Source: Granulicella cerasi (GTDB lineage: Bacteria; Acidobacteriota; Terriglobia; Terriglobales; Acidobacteriaceae). Taken from it: a DNA stretch of 64,000 bases. The position numbers and the translations under genes are program-made. Shown here piece by piece: positions 59,713 through 64,000 of the stretch (position 1 is the first letter of the stretch; each line of letters starts with the position of its first letter). The DNA lies in assembly GCF_025685575.1 (NCBI RefSeq), contig NZ_JAGSYD010000002.1:434001-498000 (forward strand), given 5' to 3'. The notes below the pieces were generated by a model that saw nothing but the letters and a program-made list of their open reading frames with translations, made no database searches and had not been told where the DNA came from.

Positions 59713-62700
59713 TTAGAACGTGATCTTGGCTGCGATCTGCAACAGACGAGCGTCGTTTGCGGTAGCGGTGATGCGACCGAACGTCGAGGCCGAAGCGATC
59801 GATGTGTTGGGGTTGGCGTAGTTCGGATGGTTCAGCACGTTGAAGGCCTCACCACGAATCTCCAGCTGCGCGTGCTCTGGCAGATCGAAGCGCTTGCTGA
59901 TTGCCATATCTACATTGGCGAAGCCCGGGCCGCGAGCCTGCATCGGACGTTCATTACCGAAGGTGCCGAGGGTTTGGAGCGCGTATGCGGAAGTGTTGAT
60001 CCAGAGCGGCTTCACACCGGCGGCCGGGAACAGATTCTTTGAGTACAAGCTCTGTCCAGCAACGATGTTCGGACGATCCTGGCCAATACCAGTCAGAGAG
60101 CGATCCGTGCCATCCGTAACGGTATAGGGCATACCCGTGCGGTAGGTGACGAGCGGGCTGATCTGCCATGCACCAAGCGCGGCGTTCAGAAGCCTTTCAT
60201 GGAGCTTCGGCGTAGAGGCCACACCCGAGATCGTCAGGTTATGCGTCGTGTCGAAGTTGCAGCTACCGTACTCGGCTGCGTGATTGCCCGGATCTTGAGC
60301 GGGAGGCGTGTTATCGCCCGTGTAATTCATGTTCGCGAGGCAGTGCGACCATGTGTAGTTCGCAAGCACCGAGAAGTTGTTGGCAAAGCGGCGATTGATC
60401 GTCGCGATGATGCCGTTGAAGTTTGCCATGCCGTAGTCGGAGGTTCCGCTGAAGGCGCCATAACGCGTTCCAGCTGTCGTTCCGCTGGCAATGGCAGCGC
60501 GATACAAAATGTACCGCTGCGACGTGTTGTTGGTGGTAGCCGCCGCGCCAGATGGCGTATTAGCTGGGGTGGCGTAGTTGTACGGCTGAAAGCCCCACAG
60601 GTGCACAGTGCTTGTGCCTATGTATGTCACCGAAGCAAGCAGATTCGTCGAGATTTGATTCTGATAGCTCAGGTTGTACTGGTGCATATACGTCCGGCGG
60701 AGATTGCTGGGGTAATAACCTGTGGTGACATTGGCCGCAGCAAATGCGGCTGTGCTGGGTGCCGGATACTGCGATGGGAATGGGTTCCCGCCAGGAATTT
60801 TCTTCCACGGATCGTCGAAGGACTTCACCGCGTCGGTGCGATTCGTTGAGTTGTCCACGGTGAAGGCCTGCGCAGACGTGTTCGGTGAATTGTTGGGGAA
60901 GCCCGAGTCGTAGTACAGCTCCGGAGCTTCGAACGTGAGCGTATAAGAGCCACGGATGCTGGACCTTCCGTTCCCGAGCGGGTCGTAAGCGAAGCCTGCA
61001 CGCGGCGAGAAGTTCGTGTAGCGCGAGTTCACAAACCCCGGCTTCACACCCTGATCGCCGTAGAAGACGATGCCGGCAGGGGCGTTCGGATAGACCGTCG
61101 AGACCCGGTTCGCAGCGAATGCATCCGCACTGAACTCTCCGCCGATGTTGTTCTTCTCGTACTCCGGGAACCACGGCTCCCAGCGCAGGCCAGCGTTGAG
61201 GGTCAACCTCTTTGAGGCGTGCCACGTGTCCTGAACGTAGTAACCGAAGTAGTTGTAACGAAGATGAGCGGCCGCTCCGGGGCCGAAGCCTTGAGAGAAG
61301 GTGTTCGGCGCACCCAGGAGAAGATCTCCAAGCCCAAAGCCAGAGTATGAGCCGTTGAACGTGAACTGACCGTTCTCGGTGTTTAGACCAGCGAGGTTCA
61401 GCTGCTCATGAATGTAGTCGAAGCCTAGTTGGATGAAGTGGTTCCCGTGCTGGATCGAGACGTCATCCGCGACCTGATAGTGATTGGTCACGAAGTGCGT
61501 AGGGGCGCAGCTACCGCAGGAAGCCGTGAAGGCGCCACTGACGTTCAGGTAGATATAGTTCGGCACAGAGGAGTACACGTTCGAGCCAAGGGAGGCTGGC
61601 GAAATCAGATCTCCCGGTGCACCGCGGGCGATCGCAAGACGCGTGACGGTTCCGCGAAACGAGTTCGTGATGTGCGGTGTTACGACAAACGTGTCGCCGA
61701 GCGTGAGGTACTTACCGCGGTCCTTGAGGCCGGAGTTCACCGCGTTGAGCAGGTTTCCGTTGAAGATCGCCTTTTGGTAGAAGTTCGTCATGAAATAACG
61801 AGCGAACACCGAGTGACGCTGGCTCACGGTATAGTCCAGACGACCGATCCACTGATTTTCATCCTGCGGAGCCGGGACCGAATAGGAAACAAGGCCTGCA
61901 GGATTCTGCGTCTGTCCGGTGGGCAGGTACTTCATCAGCTTGACGGCTGCGGGGCTGAACAAGGACGGATTGATCGTCGCTGTGCATGCAACAGGGTCAT
62001 AGGTGAAGCCGGCTGAAGCCAGGAGCGTTGGGCACGCATGACTGGCGCTGAGACTCTGCTGGTACTGGAGGTACGGGGTGAAGTTCCCGGAGAGCATCGC
62101 CGCCGTAGGAACGAAGGAAGACGTCGTCGCCGGTGCAATGCGAAGCGCCGTGTGCTGATAGCCGCCTAAGAAGAAAAGTTTGTTGCGGATGATCGGGCCG
62201 CCCAGGTAGCCGCCGAACTGGTTGCGCTTCAGGTCGGTGTAGCCGTTGATGCGGTTGTTGGCGTTGGCGTAGCTGTTCCGGAGGAACTCGAAGACGCCGC
62301 CGTGGAACTGGTTGCTACCCGACTTGGTGACAATGCTGACCGTTGCGCTCGGATGAACACCGTACTGCGCAGCTAGACCAGTCGTCTGCACGCTGAACTC
62401 CTGCAGAACGTCCGGGAACGGAAACGGCATGTTTACGTTCGAGAACGAGTCATTGTGGTCGCCGCCGTCGAGCAGGTAGTTGATCTGGTTGCCCTGACCA
62501 CCGGCTACGGCAATGTTGAGTGCACCGCCGATAGCGCTGGTGCCGGTGCTGCCGTAGCTTTTCGTGCTCGTCATGTTGCCGTTGACGGTCGGAGCCGAGG
62601 CGCCCGACAGCAGAACCAGGTTCGCCGCGTTACGCCCGTTGAGGGGTAGGTCGACGACGCGGCTCTGGTCCACGGTCGTAGCGATCGCTGTATCGTCCGT

Positions 62701-63126
62701 CTGAACCTGCGCAGCAGCGGCGTTGACCGTGACCGTGGTCTCGGCCGAACCCACCGCGAGCGGAATGTCCACTTCAGCATCGTTCGACACTTGCAAAACG
62801 ATGCCCGTTCGGCTGAAAGCCTGGAAACCCGCTGCGGTCACCTTCACCGTGTAGGGACCGACCGGAAGATTCGGAAGGGTATAACTGCCGTTATCGCCAC
62901 TCACGGCCGTGACGGTTGCACCGGACTCGGTCTGGGTCGCCACGATGGTGGCACCGCTGATAACCGCACCCGTGCTGTCCGCGATCGTCCCATGCATTGT
63001 GGCCGACGATACCGACTGTGCGAATACGGTAAGGGATGAAAGCGCGAGTGCGCCTGCCAGGATGGCCCCTTTCCTCACATAGGAGAGTGGAGCGTACTGG
63101 ATTAGAGCTCTTCGATTCATATTCAT
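59713..63126 (-). CDS. Oar-type TonB-dependent receptor with Cna-B-like N-terminal domain
   Basis: 1137 residues from the ATG at 63126 (GGAGG six bases upstream). Signal peptide to TVFAQS (near residue 36). Residues about 40-125 are a carboxypeptidase-regulatory-like (Cna-B) domain: MHGTIADSTGAVISGATIVATQ, GSYTLPNLPVGPYTVKVTAAGF. A plug follows (about 130-255, including LPLNGRNAANLVLLSG), then a long Tyr/Asn/Gly-rich beta-barrel ending in LLQIAAKITF. This architecture is the acidobacterial counterpart of SusC-type carbohydrate receptors. It heads the PUL operon and should import glycans at the outer membrane with energy from TonB. Confidence 0.92.
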   Translation of the reverse strand: MNMNRRALIQYAPLSYVRKGAILAGALALSSLTVFAQSVSSATMHGTIADSTGAVISGATIVATQTESGATVTAVSGDNGSYTLPNLPVGPYTVKVTAAGFQAFSRTGIVLQVSNDAEVDIPLAVGSAETTVTVNAAAAQVQTDDTAIATTVDQSRVVDLPLNGRNAANLVLLSGASAPTVNGNMTSTKSYGSTGTSAIGGALNIAVAGGQGNQINYLLDGGDHNDSFSNVNMPFPFPDVLQEFSVQTTGLAAQYGVHPSATVSIVTKSGSNQFHGGVFEFLRNSYANANNRINGYTDLKRNQFGGYLGGPIIRNKLFFLGGYQHTALRIAPATTSSFVPTAAMLSGNFTPYLQYQQSLSASHACPTLLASAGFTYDPVACTATINPSLFSPAAVKLMKYLPTGQTQNPAGLVSYSVPAPQDENQWIGRLDYTVSQRHSVFARYFMTNFYQKAIFNGNLLNAVNSGLKDRGKYLTLGDTFVVTPHITNSFRGTVTRLAIARGAPGDLISPASLGSNVYSSVPNYIYLNVSGAFTASCGSCAPTHFVTNHYQVADDVSIQHGNHFIQLGFDYIHEQLNLAGLNTENGQFTFNGSYSGFGLGDLLLGAPNTFSQGFGPGAAAHLRYNYFGYYVQDTWHASKRLTLNAGLRWEPWFPEYEKNNIGGEFSADAFAANRVSTVYPNAPAGIVFYGDQGVKPGFVNSRYTNFSPRAGFAYDPLGNGRSSIRGSYTLTFEAPELYYDSGFPNNSPNTSAQAFTVDNSTNRTDAVKSFDDPWKKIPGGNPFPSQYPAPSTAAFAAANVTTGYYPSNLRRTYMHQYNLSYQNQISTNLLASVTYIGTSTVHLWGFQPYNYATPANTPSGAAATTNNTSQRYILYRAAIASGTTAGTRYGAFSGTSDYGMANFNGIIATINRRFANNFSVLANYTWSHCLANMNYTGDNTPPAQDPGNHAAEYGSCNFDTTHNLTISGVASTPKLHERLLNAALGAWQISPLVTYRTGMPYTVTDGTDRSLTGIGQDRPNIVAGQSLYSKNLFPAAGVKPLWINTSAYALQTLGTFGNERPMQARGPGFANVDMAISKRFDLPEHAQLEIRGEAFNVLNHPNYANPNTSIASASTFGRITATANDARLLQIAAKITF

Positions 63127-63513
63127 AAACTGCCTCCGAACTTTGCTTCCTGGAGAGATGTCGTGAGCCGGGATCCCCGTCCCTGTACGCCGCCCGTAGT
63201 TGGCTGAGGCGACGACCAGACTTTTCTCAGCCCACGAAGACTCCGTTTTGCGAAATACAAGTGGCAAGTGAATTTACGGTGAGGTCGCCGGCCTCACCGG
63301 CCGTGAAGGGTTCGATTGCGTCTTGCACCCGCAGATCCACTCGATTTTCATCGCCGCAGCATGGCGGAACTGCCCACCAGAAGGTTCAATGCCATGCGGC
63401 ATGCCCGTCAGATGATCTTCTCGTTCCCAGATCCGAATTCCCTTGCCTTTGCTCCAGTTAGGAGCAAGTTCTTACAGTGAAAGACGGGTTTCATCAGCCT
63501 GGGAGAAGGTGCT
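63127..63513. other. divergent regulatory region between receptor and regulator
   Basis: 387 bases without a plausible gene. A perfect palindrome TTGCTCC-AGTTA-GGAGCAA lies at 63449-63467, 46 bases upstream of the regulator start. Promoters for the PUL and for the regulator should be here. I cannot assign -35/-10 boxes with confidence. Confidence 0.45.
63449..63467. promoter_or_regulatory. palindrome upstream of right-edge regulator
   Basis: TTGCTCC and GGAGCAA, 7-bp perfect arms with a 5-base centre. A candidate operator or short hairpin in the leader; the distance from the ATG at 63514 is consistent with either. Confidence 0.4.
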
Positions 63514-64000
63514 ATGCTTTTGCTGCCCGACCCGTTTATGGAGAGTCCCGTATTCAACGCGCCCGAAACGACCCTTCTGCCGTCACGTGCGGAGTGGGAC
63601 CGTCTCCTGCAGCGCGTCATCGACAGCCAACCCTTTCGGCGATCCACCCGCCTGAGAGAGTTCTTGGTCTATGTCGGCAATCAGGTCGTACTGCACGGTG
63701 CGAAAGAGCTTCCCGAGCAGCAGATTGGGGTCGCTGTGTTCGAGCGGTCCCCATCCTACGACACCTCTCAGGACAATATTGTCCGCGTCAACGCGATGGA
63801 ATTGCGCAAGAGGATCGGCGTCTACTTCGAGACAGAAGGTCAGAACGAGCCCCTGATTTTCGAGATTCCGCGCGGAAGCTACCTCCCGGTCTTTCGGCTC
63901 CGGGCAGTGCCCCCAGCCGAGCCCGCCTTCCAAGAGCCAGTACCGACTGTGGAGGAAGAGCGGACAATAGAAGCGCTCGTCCCTGAGCTCTCCCTCGACA
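63514..64000 (+). CDS. DNA-binding-type regulator, N-terminal part, cut by window end
   Basis: From the ATG at 63514 (GGAGA seven bases upstream) the frame stays open through base 64000, so at least 162 residues are present and the rest lies outside. The stretch LQRVIDSQPFRRSTRLREFL, then ELPEQQIGVAVFERSPSYD and DNIVRVNAMELRKRIGVYF, followed by EIPRGSYLPVFRLR, is the domain repeatedly found at the N-terminus of acidobacterial CadC-like proteins; a winged-helix-like role is assumed. Being divergent from a TonB receptor operon, it is a good candidate regulator of that PUL. A 169-codon frame that overlaps it is a shadow. Confidence 0.72.
   Translation, partial: MLLLPDPFMESPVFNAPETTLLPSRAEWDRLLQRVIDSQPFRRSTRLREFLVYVGNQVVLHGAKELPEQQIGVAVFERSPSYDTSQDNIVRVNAMELRKRIGVYFETEGQNEPLIFEIPRGSYLPVFRLRAVPPAEPAFQEPVPTVEEERTIEALVPELSLD

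Noticed and set aside
63477..63986. 169-codon plus-strand frame at the right edge
   Set aside because: It overlaps in another frame the regulator starting at 63514, which has a good SD and a recognised domain; the frame itself is Arg/Pro-rich shadow.

Overview
The window reads as chromosomal DNA of a GC-rich soil-type Acidobacteriota, most like Acidobacteriaceae (Terriglobus/Granulicella/Edaphobacter group). The pointers are a very large Oar-type TonB-dependent receptor with a carboxypeptidase-regulatory-like N-terminus, many secreted glycoside hydrolases, the regulator domain at the right edge, and frequent GTG/TTG starts. This placement is inference from gene types, not a database result. 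I see no rRNA, tRNA, CRISPR array, transposase or phage gene.

Left part (1-14.4 kb). Four plus-strand envelope genes (partial TPR protein, NfeD-like membrane protein, outer-membrane barrel, SPOR protein) converge on a strong terminator. A minus-strand run from 14424 to 3024 follows: DUF5009/NagX-like acyltransferase, ubiD-type decarboxylase, mtnP, PfkB kinase, ArnT/PMT-like glycosyltransferase, mgtC, dapF, ldcA, mpl, plsC. ldcA and mpl abut and form the peptide arm of peptidoglycan recycling. The dapF product has Ser where the second catalytic Cys is expected. Two spacers carry related hairpins just after a stop codon, and the mtnP-pfkB spacer can fold two mutually exclusive stems.

Middle (14.5-36 kb). 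This holds TonB, a DedA-rhodanese fusion, Dps, an EmrA/TolC efflux pair without its permease, and a Gfo/Idh/MocA oxidoreductase. Then comes mutS-anmK-oligopeptide-binding lipoprotein with overlapping genes (the sugar arm of murein recycling). After it are a secreted arabinofuranosidase-like protein, an orphan formylglycine-generating enzyme, a PD-(D/E)XK-like protein and a beta-propeller diguanylate cyclase.

Accessory stretch (36-46 kb). Small regulator/oxidoreductase modules: NmrA-like, SDR and TetR sharing operator-like sites; an ECF sigma factor with a membrane partner; TetR and a quinone oxidoreductase with three operator copies between them; two NTF2-like proteins; AraC; YdcZ; and a Tat-type amidohydrolase.

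Right part (46-64 kb). Carbohydrate catabolism: GH15, glucose-fructose oxidoreductase homologue, GntR regulator and MRJP/SMP30-like propeller. Next is a minus-strand polysaccharide-utilisation operon in the order TonB receptor, attenuating hairpin, GH27, GH28-like, GH27, GH92, GH43. Divergent from it, and cut by the window edge, is a DNA-binding-type regulator that begins at 63514.
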